64,000 nucleotides of DNA from Carettochelys insculpta (taxonomy: Eukaryota; Chordata; Testudines; Carettochelyidae), in assembly GCF_033958435.1 (NCBI RefSeq), contig NC_134137.1, forward strand, positions 248,232,501 through 248,296,500. The letters run 5' to 3'. Positions 34,735-46,831 of this stretch are shown one piece after another (the first letter of the stretch is position 1; each line of letters opens with the position of its first letter). Below the pieces are notes generated by a model that ran no database searches, was not told the origin of the DNA, and saw only the letters and a program-made list of their open reading frames with translations. The translations under genes and the position numbers were made by a program.

Positions 34735-34990
34735 CAAGTTTATATTGGGACGGATACTATTTAACATCTTCCTGACTAATTTGGAAAACAAAGTAAATTG
34801 TACATTGATTGAATGTACAAGAGACACAAGATTAAGTTGGCTTCAACGCAGCAGGTGGGTAGGCTGAAAATAAAGAACAAGCTGGAAAGCTGAGAGAGAT
34901 GGGCGTATTTAAGGGGGATGAGATTTTAATATAGATAAACGTAGAATAATAAGCTTGGGGAAAATTAACACCCAGCTCAAGCAAGAAAAT
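34735..34990 (+). mobile_element. CR1-clade LINE fragment, plus strand
   Basis: GGACGGATACTATTTAACATCTTCCTGACTAATTTGG-type sequence corresponds to the FNIFINDL block of CR1 reverse transcriptase, followed by a decayed FADDT region and AATAAGCTTGGGG. Frames are broken and both ends are uncertain. Confidence 0.5.
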
Positions 34991-35684
34991 GGGAAAATGC
35001 CAATTTTCATTAAAAAAAGTTTCCAATAGATTTCACAGTTTATTCACACTATGAGAATTCACACTGGGTATATGCATCAGGTCTGACAACTTGTTTGCTA
35101 CATTCCAGCCTGACGTGATTTCAGAAGGAAGAAAAACAGATTCCCTAAAAGCCTACCTTTTAAATAGAATATTAATTTCCTTTAAAAGATGTACATAACG
35201 CTCATGAAATGTACCAGATTTACAACTTCATTAACAGAAGTGAAAACTTCGTTTTATTTATCCATGAGTGAGAGACAGAGGGACACAGGGAAAGTTGGGC
35301 TGGGGGGCAGAGACAGCTAGGAGGATAGCTGAGTCTGCAACCCAATTCACCTTTCGGTTGATCTGTTCAGCCATCATGGGTACCAACAACCACCAGAATT
35401 AAGTGGCAAGGCCCAGTCCTTTGGGAGCCACTGACCAAGAGTTTTCTCCTTGCTATCACAAAAAGTTCCAAGTGGACTCAGAATAAAAGAGAAGGAAAGC
35501 TGTCAAGCACTGGGTAGCCACTGATTGGTTACTATAGATGCCAATTTTATTCCAATAACTAAACTGCAACTTAATGAAGGGTATTCATAGAATTATCATA
35601 GAATCATAGAATACTAGGACCGGAAGGGGCCTCGAGAGGCCATCGAGTCCAGTCCCCTGCCCCAACGGCAGGACCGACCACTAT

Positions 35685-36230
35685 CTACACCATCCCTGAT
35701 AGACATCTATCTAATCTGTTCTTAAATATCTCCAGCAAGGGAGATTCCACAACCTCCCTTGGCAACTTATTCCAGTATTTGACCACCCTGACAGTTAGGA
35801 ACTTTTTCCTAATGTCCAACCTAAACTTCCCTTGCTGCAGCTTAAGTCCATTCCCTCTTGTTCTCTCCTCAGAGGCCAAGAAGAACAAGTTTTCTCCCTC
35901 CTCCTTATGACACCCTTTAAGATATCTGAAAACCGCTATCATGTCCCCCCTCAATCTTCTTTTTTCCAAGCTAAACAAGCCCAATTCTTTCAGCCTTTCT
36001 TCATAAGTCATGTTCTCCAGACCTTTTACCATTCTAGTTGCTCTTCTCTGGACCTTCTCTAATTTCTCCACATCTTTCTTGAATTGGGGTGCCCAGAACT
36101 GGACACAATATTCCAGATGAGGCCTAACCAGCGCAAAGTAGAGCGAAAGAATGACTTCTCGTGTCTTGTTCACAACACACCTGCTAATGCATCCCAGAAT
36201 CATGTTTGCTTTTTTTTGCAACAGCATCAC
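35685..36230 (-). pseudogene. CR1 ORF2 C-terminal domain
   Basis: After the frameshift at 36210-36217 the frame reads [55 protein letters not shown] and [16 protein letters not shown], the conserved end of CR1-clade ORF2, ending SGMV. The 3' UTR follows immediately. Confidence 0.9.
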
Positions 36231-37450
36231 ACTGTTGACTCATATTTAACTTGTGATCTACTAGAACCGCTAGATCCCTTTCTGCTGTACTCCTTCCTAG
36301 ACAGTCTTTTCCCATTCTGTATGTGTGAAACAGATTATTCCTTCCTAAGTGCAGCACCTTACATTTATCTTTATTAAACTTCATCCTATTTACTTCAGAC
36401 CATTTCTCCAATTTATCTAGATCATTCTGAATTATGACCCTATCCTCCAAGGTAGTTGCAACCCCTCCCAGCTTGGTATCATCTGCAAACTTAATAAGCG
36501 TACCTTCTATGCCAATATCCAAATCATTAATGAAGATATTGAACAGAACTGGTCCCAAAACAGACCCCTGTGGAACCCCACTTGTTATGCTTTTCCAGCA
36601 GGATTGAGCACCATTAACAACTAGTCTCTGGGTACGATTAGCCAGCCAGTTATGCACCCACCTTATTGTAGTCCCATTTAAGTTGGACTTGCCTAGTTTG
36701 TCAATAAGAATATTATGCGAGACCGTATCAAATGCTTTACTAAAGTCTAGGTATACCACATCCACTGCTTCTCCCTTATCTACGAGTCTCGTTATCGTGT
36801 CAAAAAAGCTATCAGGTTGGTTTGACATGATTTGTTTTTTATAAAACCATGCTGGCTGTTCCCTATCACTTTACTACCTTCCAAGTGCTTGCAGATGACT
36901 TCCTCAACTACCTGCTCCATTACCTTTCCTAGCACAGAAGTTAAGCTGACTGGCCTGTAATTTCCTGGGTTGTTCTTATTCCCCTTTTTGTAGATGGGCA
37001 CTATATTTGCCCTCTTCCAGTCTTCTGGAATCTCTCCTGTCTCCCATGACTTTCCAAAAATGAGAGCTAACGGCTCCTCTACCTCTTCTATCAGCTCCTT
37101 GAGGATTCTAGGATGCATTTCATCAGGCCCTGGTGACTTGCAGACATCTAATTTTTCCAAATGGTTTTTAACTTGTTCTTTTTTTATTTCAAAAACTAAC
37201 TCTACCCCTTTTCCACCAGCATTCACTATGTCAGGCATTCCTTCAGACTTCTCTGTGAAGACCGAAACAAAGAAGTCATTAAGCATCTCTGCCATTTCCA
37301 AGTTCCCCGTTACTGTTTCTCCCTCCTCACTGAGCAATGGCCCTACCCTGTCCTTGGTCTTCCTCTTGTTTCTCATATATTTGTAAAAGGCCTTCTTGTT
37401 ACCCTTTATGCCTGTAGCTAGTTGGAGCTCATTTTGTGCCTTAGCCTAAT
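36184..37450 (-). pseudogene. CR1 ORF2 reverse transcriptase domain
   Basis: Two frames joined at a T/A-run near 36804 give the reverse transcriptase: [51 protein letters not shown], then VVYLDFSKAFDTVSHN, SGVPQGSVLGPVLFNIFIND and FADDTKLGG. The catalytic Asp of YLDFSKAFD and both Asp of FADD are intact. The enzyme copies CR1 RNA at the target nick. A further shift at an 8-base run (36210-36217) moves the C-terminus to another frame. Confidence 0.9.
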
Positions 37451-37664
37451 TTTACTCCTGCATTCCTGTATTTGCCTATGTTCATTCTTTGTAATTTGTC
37501 CTAGTTTCCATTTTTTATAGGATTGCTTTTTTAGTTTGAGATCATGCAGGATCTCCTTGTTAAGCCAAGGCGGTCTTTGCCCATATTTACTATCTTTCCT
37601 ACATAGGGGAATAGCTTGTTTTTGGGCCCTTAATAATGTCTCTCTGAAAAACTGCCAACTCTCC

Positions 37665-38411
37665 TCAGTTGTTTTTTCCCCTCAGTTTTTCCTCCCATGG
37701 GATCTCAACTACCAGCTCTCTGAGTTTACCAAAATCTGCCTTCCTGAAATCCATCATCTCTATTTTGCTCTTTTCCCTCCTACCAGTCCTTAGAATTGTG
37801 AATTCTATGATTTCATGATCACTTTCACCCAAGCAGCCTCCCACATTCAAATTCTTGACCAAGTCCTCCTTATTTGTTAAAATCAAATCCAGAACAGTTT
37901 CTCCCCTGGTGGCTTTTTCAACTTTTTGGAAAAAAAAATTGTCTCCAATGCAGTCTAAGAACTTATCGGATAGTGTGTGCCCCACTGTATTAGTGTCCCA
38001 GCATATATCTGGATAGTTAAAGTCCCCCATCACCACCAAATCCTGGGCTCTGGATGATTTTGTTAGTTGTTTAAGAAAAGCATCATCTACCTCTTCCACC
38101 TGGTTAGGTGGCCTGTAGTAGACTCCTAACAGGACATCACCCTTGTTTTTTACCCCTCTTAAACTAACCCACAGACTCTCAACACGTCCATCTCCTATGT
38201 CCATCTCCACCTCAGTCCAAGTGTGTACATTTTTTATATATAAGGCAACACCTCCCCCCTTTTTTCCCTGTCTATCTTTCCTAACCAGGCTGTAGCCTTC
38301 AATACCAACATTCCAATCATGTGTATTATCCCACCAAGTTTCTGTGATGCCAATGATATCATAGTTGTATTTATTTATTAGCACTTCCAGTTCTTCCTGC
38401 TTATTACCCAT
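37665..38411 (-). pseudogene. CR1 ORF2 endonuclease domain
   Basis: A 248-codon open frame holds the apurinic-like endonuclease motifs in order: [60 protein letters not shown] and [11 protein letters not shown]. The Glu of ITETWW, the GDFN block and the SDH catalytic pair are all present. The enzyme would nick target DNA for priming. The frame ends at LRGKNN because of an A-run indel near 37672; coherent ORF2 sequence continues beyond it in another frame. Confidence 0.9.
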
Positions 38412-38844
38412 ACTTCTTGCATTGGTATATAGGCATCTTAGATATTGATTTGAACTTTCCCCCCCAGTTTTTTCCTGGCCCTCTTTTTACTCTGACATTG
38501 GTACCCATGCTCCCTCCTACTTCCGACCCATCTCCCAGGTTTCCATGTTCTCCACTTACCTGTGGGCTTTGCTCCCCTGTCCCCTGTATTAATAATATAT
38601 AAAAGACAATAAAATTGTGAGGGATAACAGGTCACACTAAAGAAAGACAGAGAAATATATTTTCACTGAAGGGCTAATATATCTAAAATAGCGAGCACTT
38701 AATATCAAAGGACAAACTCAAGAAATACTTACAATCCACTCAGATTAAACAGTAATAATGTAAACTTGATAAATTGCACATCTTCTTCATATAACAAATT
38801 AGTAACATGGAATACTTAAATAGCTCACCCTTAAGAACACATTA

Positions 38845-39290
38845 TAGCTGTGTCTACACTATAGAGTTCTTGCGACAAAACCGATGACTTGTTGACAAAA
38901 CTCATGGATCATCTACACTTCAAATGCATTCTGTGGAGAAACTGTCAACAGAATGCAGCAGTTTCTCGGGAGATTTCTATCACTCCCATGTGAGGCAGAA
39001 TGCCTCTGTTGACAGAATCGGTCAATGAAACTATAGTATACTGCTCTGGGAGACCCTCTGTTGATGGAGAGGGCAGCTGGTTCACCAGGCAGTCTTGTTT
39101 GCAGAGCTTCATGTCAGCCGTTCTGTTGAGAGAGGGATGGGCACTCTGGACACTCTCTGTCAACAGAGCAGGTAGTTCTTTTGAGCTGTTTTTATATGTA
39201 GACGCAATCTGTCATCAGCGGTTTTGTCGGAAGATATCTTCTGACAGTAACCTCTATCGACAGATTGCTGTAGTGTAGATGTAGCCTATC
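38845..39290. mobile_element. Harbinger-type MITE, TGTCGACA family, copy A
   Basis: The left end AGCTGTGTCTACACTATAGA and the reverse complement of the right end GGCTACATCTACACTACAGC are imperfect inverted repeats. Inside are repeated GACAAAAC, TGTCAACAGA and CTGTTGACAGA blocks. A relative lies at 61655-62090. It sits only about 240 bases downstream of MPPED1 coding exon 3. It is non-coding. Confidence 0.7.
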
Positions 39291-39534
39291 TTATGTTTGT
39301 TTCATTTATTTAATGATTCATACTCTTATACTCAGATATTTTGCCATCAGAAAGATGAGCTACAAAAAATAAAAGTTATAAAACTTTTTATAAAAAAATA
39401 AAAATAATAATTTTATAAAAAATACTAGTTTTTTATTCTCACACTAATCCAAATATGACTGCAGGGCATCAACTGGTGGGTGTGCTAGTACCCAACACTA
39501 TAATTTTATTTATTTATATTAAAGAGCTGCTTAC

Positions 39535-39760
39535 CAAGGAGACCCATATATTCTGAAGCCCCTCACCGTCACTTCAGAGTCTTGAAGATAGATGCAATTT
39601 GTTAGAAGAGACTGCACATTTTCATAGCTCTCTGGTTTCAGCTTAGACACAGAAGGGAAATAGTAAAAGTCCTGTTTGATTAAGTCTGCCATAAACTCTT
39701 GGTCAAAGGTCAGTTCATGATTTCCTGCTATCACAATCTTGTATTCGTATGGCAGGCTAC
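39535..39760 (-). CDS. MPPED1: MPPED1 third coding exon, with GNHE motif
   Basis: A pyrimidine-rich acceptor (TTTTTCACTATTTCAG) precedes GTAGCCTGCC. The split Gly is completed and the frame reads SLPYEYKIVIAGNHELTFDQ. GNHE (Asn125, His126, Glu127) is the third conserved metallophosphoesterase block. The exon continues through SVSKLKPESYENVQSLL and ends RIYGSPW, with the Trp codon split before the donor GTAAGC. Its 226 bases fit 74 codons plus two bases at each end. QEFMADLIKQDFYYFP is the MPPED1 version of this segment; MPPED2 differs here, which supports the assignment. The remaining C-terminal part, including the distal histidine motifs, is not in this exon and was not found elsewhere in the window. 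Confidence 0.95.
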
Positions 39761-40711
39761 CTGAAATAGTGAAAAACAACAACAAACCTCAGTTATCTTT
39801 TCAGTTTCTGAAAACTGAATAAAAGAAACAAACAAGAAACACACAACAGTACCACACATTCTTACACATTCCAAACAACCAAATTCTGTTCTGAGATGTC
39901 TGAACATAACTACCACTGACTTCAATGGGAATAAAATGCACCTTCCCAATAGCAGAATTTGACACAATATACATGGAAGCAGTATGACGACTCTGCCCTA
40001 ACTATTTTTTTTTAAATATGCACACCTCTCTATGGTATTTACTTACCAGTGGTTACAGCTGCCACTTGTCATGATGACAAAAAATTCTCAGAAAATTGTT
40101 TGGGTTTTAAAGCCACTAACCGTAACACTTATTGAAATAAACACTACCTCTAAATGTCCTGCAACCTGCTAGCTCTCAAATATCATGGTAATGAGGCACT
40201 ACAAGTCCAAAGCTTGTGCCAGAGTAACAGACCACCTTTGAAACAATCCAGAAACCAAACCTTCAGTCACGATAGGGCTCAGGAGTACCTACTGGGATCG
40301 TTTCTATAAGTCCCTAATTTACCTGCCCCAATACCTTTTAGCCCTACCCAGTTTCAAACTTGCATCCAGGTTTTGGGAAAGGAGTTACATTGTGATGGAC
40401 GCTTGCCCTCAAAGCTGCGATAGTAAAATTTCAAAACTCTATGATCAGTGTATCCTAGAAAAGTTTGGCCTGCTAGCAAAATTGTGTGAACTCTTGCAAT
40501 GAGGAATGCTAACAAGTTAGCCATTGAAGCAGTGAAGAGCGTCCCATGATTCCTCTGCTGACAAACTCTCTCTCACACAAATATTCTCTAAAAGCAGCAC
40601 TACAAAAATAAAAAAATCCCCATCTGAGTCCACTTGCGGTTATCAGCAGGACCCTGGATTTGAAAGCAGGGATCACCAGACTCAAGCATACTTGAAAGAA
40701 TATTAACACAA

Positions 40712-40880
40712 AAACAAGAAGTTGTCCTGTTGCACCGTATAGACTAACAGATATTTTGAAGCATAAGATGGGTCTTTGCCCACGAAAGCTTGTGCTCCAA
40801 AATATCTGTTACTCTATAAGGTGCCACAGGACTTTTTCTCATTTTTGAAGACACAGACTAACACAGCTACCTCTCTGAAT
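40712..40880. repeat. Foldback-family element, nearly complete, central deletion
   Basis: The left arm (GTTGTCCTGTTGCACCGTAT, AGACTAACAGATATTTTGAA) is repeated inverted on the right (CCAAAATATCTGTTACTCTA, AAGGTGCCACAGGACTTTTT). A GGGTCTTTGCCCACGAAAGC block between them keeps stem II and the GAAA of a hammerhead-like motif, but the CTGATGA part is missing. The end ACACAGACTAACACAGCTAC is typical of this family. Confidence 0.75.
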
Positions 40881-43615
40881 CTTAAAACACACTTTCTGAA
40901 CCGGCTTGCAGAGGACAGAGAGGAGACAAAAAAGATAAAAACCGATGAAAACACTCTGAACAGGTCTGCTCCAAGCAAGAATGTGTGCAGGACCTACCAT
41001 TGCTTTTCTACTAGCAAAGGTGGTTTGCAGGAAGAAAAGAATGACTTCAAGGAAAATGCATGGTAGATAACTGTGCACTGTAGTTAACTAAACTCACATA
41101 AACCTAGTGGCTTTTAATTAAAAAAATGACAAGGTAACATTATATAAAACTTTACTGATAACTTTGAGCCCAATTCTGAGCAAGAATAAGTGATGATAAT
41201 ATACATCTTAGGCACATAAAGTGGCATAAAATGCGCTATGGTCAGGACTGAGAAATGAAATGCACCCACATAGGATTTACAGCTAGTGAAATAGTAATTA
41301 GAGAAAGCTGGTGATTGTATACAGATTGTTTGGAAATGGGGAAAAGAGGTATGGCTTACCAAAGCCCAGAATGGTAAGTCCAACAGCTGTCATAAAAGCA
41401 AACCACCCTAGTCTAATGTTTCATGGGTAGAGATAACAACAAACATCCACACACTGCAGACTTACCACATTTTCTCTCCAAGAGAGTATGCCACAGGGCA
41501 GTAAGAAAATAGTAACTCTTAAGGCACAGACAGTGGAAATTAACCCAGCAGAGGAACAGAAGAGTCCTCCAGAAAAGTAAGTTTGCAAACATCTTAATCC
41601 CTGAGATTCCAAATGGTCAGACACACCCCAATACCACTTGTCTAGAAGTTTCACAGTCAACTCCTACAAACCAATTTAGGCCATATACAATTCATGTCAA
41701 GACCCATAACCATTTATCAGCATAGAATAATAAGATCTGAAATGCTTTCTTGGTATTAGAATATGTAATAGATAACCAGGGGAGTCTTGTAGTTGAGATC
41801 CATGAACTACAGCATCAACTCTCCACAACACACCACAAGGTTGCACTTTATACATGCAAAATGAGGAGGACTGAGGTGAAAAGTTATCAGAGTTGTATAG
41901 ATGACTCATGCCTTTTGATGGCAACTGGGGGGAGGTGTCACAATTTGAAGACTTGGCGGTAACACCTGACTGTCCCACACAGTTCCTCCAGGCCCTTTCC
42001 CACTCCCCTCCGATCCTCACACACTCCAGAGACTTCCTTCCTGGCTTATGCCTCCCACAGTGAATATGGCATGGGCCAGAGTGGGCTCTAGATACCTAGC
42101 ACCAACCAGGTAACTATGGTTGTGAGTAATGACAGAACAGGACTCAGAGGGCTTTCCCACAGCACCCTCTGGTGGGGCTATACTTCCAGCCCTATTTCTC
42201 TTCCTTGTCCTGGACACCTTTTAGTAGGGCCCAGTTGGAGCACTACATGCCATTCCAGTGCCTCTCTAAGACATGTTCCTCTCAGCAGCATTCAGGCTGA
42301 TTTCATCCCTGGCAGAAATTCAGGGGGTGGGGAGTGGTGAAGCACAAGTTTTCCCCTCCTTGAGTTATGCATCATTTCTGCAGGGTCAGATGTCAGTGTT
42401 GCTGGCCAGCAATACAAGGATGCTGCCAAATCACAGAAGCTCTAGAAAAAATGCTACACTAAGCACTCCATAAGCAAAATAAATAGGATAGTACCAGTAG
42501 AACATAGCCTGTAGATTTGCCCTATCCATACAGGCATTGACGTATGGATGCACTGGTTGAAATCAGCACTTAATCACAAATCCACTCCCGAACACAAATC
42601 ACCACCTTAGAGAATAGAAAGATTCTTTCCTTAAAGGTCCTGGGCTGATAGTGAAACTACTCCATGGCTGGAATACCAGCCTTTGATCCACATCAGTGGA
42701 GGGTGGGGCAGAGGAGGGAAATGACCTAAAATCGTGCACTTCCTGATGACCAATATCAGATCCGTCACCCTATATCCTTACTGCACAGCGATATATTGTG
42801 TGTCCCATAGAACTAGGTTTCATGGTGCTCCTGGCAGGAGCACGTTCTGCACCGACTCTTCAACACTACACAGCGCAGCTGTACCAGTTCTGCAGCATAG
42901 CACTCCATAACAACAGTACTGGGAGCACAATCAGCCCCTCAGTCCAGGAAACAGCAGTGAAAACACAGAGGAGACTCACTGTCTTCAAACAGCCATAGCC
43001 AACACAGCTACACATCATAACGATGGCCTGCTCTTACTGAACCTTTGCTCTGAGCCAACAGCCATTACGATTTTTCTTTTGACACTAAAGAGAAAGCTCA
43101 TGATCACAAAAAGCACTCTTTGATTAAATGACTTTTCTTTCCACTTGCACATCAGGTGTATTTTTAATCCTGCTTAAACTTCATACGTTCTCCTAAGACT
43201 AAGATTTTTTAAAATAGAAAAATCAGCATTTACACGGAGTGGCACTTCTGTTTCTTTGGGCAAAATTAAAATGAGGATACCATGATGCTGTGTTTTGGTA
43301 CACTTTGGAATGCTGAGCTAACATTAAAGATTTAAGGTTTGTACTCTCTTTTTCTGCCAATATTATGTTAATATTGAATTATTTCCTGTGGAACATAAGT
43401 GGAATTCTGCATGGCATAAATATTTTTCTGATTTATGATTTTCTGGTACATTTAGATGATGAATGCTGGAGAATTAATTAGTTATTTAAGTATTTTTGAA
43501 ATTCAAATATTTTTATTCCCAATTCTGAAGCACTTAGCATTCTGCAGAACGTCTAACACATGTCCATATATCTCTCACACTCACACGCACACACACACAC
43601 AGAGACTGAGAATGT

Positions 43616-43646
<31 letters not shown>

Positions 43647-45699
43647 TGTAACATAAGTATTATAATATGTCTTGGCATTCCCAAGTATGATACAGCAATA
43701 CCATTGCCTGTGACAAATATTGAACAAAATTGCATGCCATGGTATTATTAACAATTCCATTTCTATTCTGTTTTCTAACTCTTTTCCAGCTCATCTGATC
43801 CATCCATCTACTAGCCAAGAACCTGTATGAGCTGGTTATAGTTGGTGCTTTCGCTAATGTATTTATGTCATGTTGCTGTCTGTGGGTGTTACTTAGGCAA
43901 ATTAGCAAATTACTCTAAACGTACAGTAACATTTATTATATTGGCGGCCAGAATCTCTGCTGTAGTTACAGGTCTGTCAGCTTTTCAATTAACAGCTCTG
44001 TTTTTGATGAGTTTGCAGCTCAGCTTTCTTACTTTCATTCCATACCAAGCTGGGACTTGCTAAACCTATTTCCCTGCTTATCTAAGCCCTCACCCTTCAA
44101 ACCTTCTTTTCACTTGCTTGGAAAACAACAAAATAGATGATTTTTCACATTTTTGTTGCCTTCTACAAAAATCTTTAAACCCAAATCTTGCAAAGATTTA
44201 TCAGTGTATTTAACCTATTGTGTCAATTACTTGTAGGGTGTAAATTTAAGTGCATGTGTCTTTGAAAAAAATCGGGGTCTTCATTTATATCTGATTGATT
44301 AGGGTTGAATCCATAGGAGTGAGGATATTGTCTGCAACAGACAGAAGCACCGGATCATTCTTAGTGCTGCAGAATCTGGTACTCTTATTCCTATGTTTCC
44401 TTTCTGCCTTGATCTTATCATTCTCACGCACAACAGTGCTCAGTTTAAGGCAGATAAAGAGATTTTTCTTACAGCATTATGCTCTCTATTTTCTGAGCAC
44501 TGTACAGATTTCTTTGCCCTGTGGGCCTGATGCAGTTCTATCTTTGAAGTCAATGGCAAAAGTCCCATTGCTTTTAGCAGGAACAGAATCAGACAGTGTG
44601 AGCTCAGCCCTGTGAGGTATGGAATGCTGCCTTAATGTGCTATACTGCATCAAAGATCACTAATGCACAACATATTTGCACATTAAACATTATGTTAAAT
44701 CAGCTACTTTCTTGTTTAGTACTTAGAATGCCCTGAAGCAAGCCCCTAAAATGGTTGGCTGGATTCTTGTTACAGGGTTATTTTCCTTGATTGCTGCTAT
44801 TTTATATATGAGGGTCATCTGAAAAACAAGAAAAAGAATCTTTAAAAATGAAATGGTGATAATTAGAAAAGTTCTGATTTAAAGGTAAGAATACTAATTC
44901 TCATTTGGCCAACAGATCTTTTGTCAATCTTTACCTTAAATTAATTGAAAATTTCGCATGAATTTTTAAAAGCTTTGATGAATGACAGCAATGTTGGGGT
45001 GGAAGGGATTTCAAGAGCTACATCTGGTTTTTCCTCCCATGATAGGTCAGAACCTGGTTCATTAAGCTATTACACTGCCTTTCTTCTATTTTCAGCAAAA
45101 ACAGATATGAATGAGTTTATGTAATAATCAGAAATGCAACATTTAAGAAAAAGATTGTTATTGTCATTGAATGTATGGTCCCTTTAACAGAACAACTCCA
45201 CTGCAGAGAATCAATTTAACAGGAAGAAATTACAAATTCTGCTTAGTACAGTAAAGGATTCTTTTATATCTGGATGCTTTTAAACATGTTGGTGTTAGTG
45301 TTTGGCTCAGTTAACAGGGGTGCAGCTGACCTGGAATGGAAGGGAGGTAGCTGTGTGTGTGCAAACAAATTTGAGACCTTATACTGCTCTCATGGGAATT
45401 CTGCATATGGATTCAGTACAAAATATAGCTCCCATTCAGAATATAAGGCACATGAGAGCACATAAGAAACAGATACACCATTCAGGGATGCTATAATATA
45501 ACATACACAACATGTTCGGTGTGACTTACAGATTTATTTAATGCTAAAGGGAAAGAAGGAAGTCTGGAACTGTAGGAAATTATATACTTTCATGACTGCT
45601 TATTGTAGTCTGTAAGACTTTCAGACTTCCCCTAAGGTGGATTTGTGAAGTTGCCCCCTGCTGGAAGACAAAATATACTATGCAGGGAAAATATACTGT
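40881..45699. other. AT-rich part of MPPED1 intron 2, no gene seen
   Basis: Other than the CA microsatellite at 43575-43643, no element or coding exon was recognised. Near 44510-44600 (GGGCCTGATGCAGTTCTATC, AAGTCAATGGCAAAAGTCCC) there is a faint match to an old dispersed amniote repeat. Confidence 0.4.
43575..43643. repeat. (CA)n microsatellite, two blocks
   Basis: Two CA runs (43575-43602, 43615-43643) are separated by a short GAGACTGAGAATGT linker. Confidence 0.95.
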
Positions 45700-45967
45700 G
45701 CAGCTATGTCTGCACCTCAGCCTATGTTGGCATAGATTGTGTTGCTCAGGGTGTGAATAAACCACCCTGCTGAGCGACATTACTTCTGCCAAGATAAGTG
45801 CTTGTGCACACAGTGCTATGTCAGCACAAGACCTTCTCCTGCAATCCAGCTTCTGCCGCTCACAGACGTTTATTTTTTTATGCTAGTGGGAAGGGCTTTC
45901 CCATTGGCATAAAGTGTCTTCACTACACTGCGCAGCAGCAGTGCAGATATACTGGTTCAGCTGTGTC
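45700..45967. mobile_element. MITE-like element abutting Tigger-like copy 5
   Basis: The left end GCAGCTATGTCTGCACCTCA and several internal features (TGTGTTGCTCAGGG, GCATAAAGTGTCTTCACTAC) resemble turtle GTCTAC-tipped MITEs. Its right edge coincides with the start of the Tigger-like element at 45972. The ends are approximate. Confidence 0.45.
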
Positions 45968-45971
45968 ACGA

Positions 45972-46297
45972 CCGGTTGAGCCTCTCTCTCACCTGGCACC
46001 CTCAGGCCTGACCAGTGCTGGACAAGCGGATTTGCCAGATGATGGGAGGTCAACATCTTCTAACAGTATTACCAACACTTCCACTGCTTCCTGGGCTTAC
46101 AAGACATTTCAGGTAAATTTATAGCTAAACAACATCACCATACAGTGACAGCCAGGACTGGTGGCTATAAACAAACTTTATAGGACTACGCAAAACTCGG
46201 CCACACCCATTACAAGTGGTTGTCCACCTAACTAAAATCGTGCTGGATTATGGGTGTTGCCAGACGAGAGAGTTCCAGATTAGAGGGGTTCAAACTG
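45972..46297 (-). mobile_element. Tigger/pogo-like MITE, copy 5, opposite orientation
   Basis: Internal landmarks appear as reverse complements of the other copies (CTAACTAAAATCGTGCTGGA, GCCAGGACTGGTGGCTATAA). The left tip is CCGGTTGAGCCTCTC and the right tip GAGGGGTTCAAACTG followed by TA. It directly abuts the MITE at 45700-45967. Confidence 0.7.
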
Positions 46298-46644
46298 TAC
46301 AGCACTGTATGTAGAGACATGGCCTTTATCAAAATGGTTTTCCATGTGAAAATACTGTTTCAACTTACCATTTTTGTGTGAAATCATACAACGTTTTGAC
46401 AAATTTCCTAGGGTGAAAATTTTTAGAAAAAAATCTAATTTTAATTACATTTTAATTGCTTTTTTCCAAAATTAACTTTTAACAAAAAAAAAATCAGACT
46501 CTTCTATTCATTACAAATACCCATGATATTTAGTTTTAATCCAATATGGAATGAAAACACATTTTGAAATGTCATGAAAAATGTGCCTTTCAAACCATGC
46601 TAATTCCAGCTACGTGGCTCTGTAGCACCTTCTTTTTCCTACGG

Positions 46645-46831
46645 AGGTACACATCTCACAGAGCTGGAAGAGACCTCAGCAGATTATCTAGTCCAGTCCC
46701 CTGCCCTCTTGGCAGGACCAGGCACCATTCCTAACATCTATTTGCCCTGATCCCTAAATGGCCTCCTCAAGGACTGAGCTCACAACCCTGGGCTTAGTAG
46801 GCCAACGCTCAAATTGCTGAGCTATCTCCCC
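46645..46831 (-). mobile_element. tRNA-derived SINE with CR1-like tail, copy 2
   Basis: It has the same structure on the minus strand: GGGGAGATAGCTCAGCAATTT head, GTTGGCCTACTAAGCCCAGG, a GTGAGCTCAGTCC B-box-like block, AGGAGGCCATTTAGGGATCA and a CR1-like tail. It is somewhat more diverged in the A-box than copy 1. Confidence 0.85.

Larger units (their letters stand above)
33011..35587. other. AT-rich intronic stretch around the SINE and LINE fragment, no gene seen
   Basis: Outside the duplication, SINE copy 1 and the CR1 fragment listed separately, I see only AT-rich DNA with a short TATA/CA run at 33791-33815. Confidence 0.4.
35588..38590 (-). mobile_element. CR1 LINE, 3 kb, 5'-truncated
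   Basis: On the minus strand it carries the C-terminal part of the ORF2 polyprotein gene: endonuclease, reverse transcriptase, then a 3' UTR ending in direct repeats related to ATTCTATGATTCTATGAT at 35590-35612. CR1 inserts by target-primed reverse transcription and typically loses its 5' end, as here: ORF1 is absent and similarity stops near 38590. The ORF shows frameshifts at short A-runs but very few stop codons, so it is younger than the CR1 at 9760-12410. The tail matches the SINEs in this window. Confidence 0.9.
1..39534 (-). other. MPPED1: Presumed partial MPPED1 intron 3 (continues beyond base 1)
   Basis: Below the donor at 39534-39530 I found no exon encoding the C-terminal half of MPPED1. 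The stretch is dominated by mobile elements and AT-rich DNA. It is read as one large intron of at least 39 kb. A short exon missed by eye cannot be excluded. An alternative is that the assembly or gene is broken here. Confidence 0.6.

Noticed and set aside
35685..38411. Host gene encoding an endonuclease/reverse transcriptase
   Set aside because: The motifs and 3' repeats identify a 5'-truncated CR1 LINE.
39384..39430. AT-rich run resembling an origin or polyadenylation cluster
   Set aside because: Simple A/T-rich intronic DNA next to exon 3. It is on the wrong side to be a polyadenylation site for a known terminal exon.
43553..43735. Cys/Val-rich small frames
   Set aside because: Produced by translation of a CA microsatellite.
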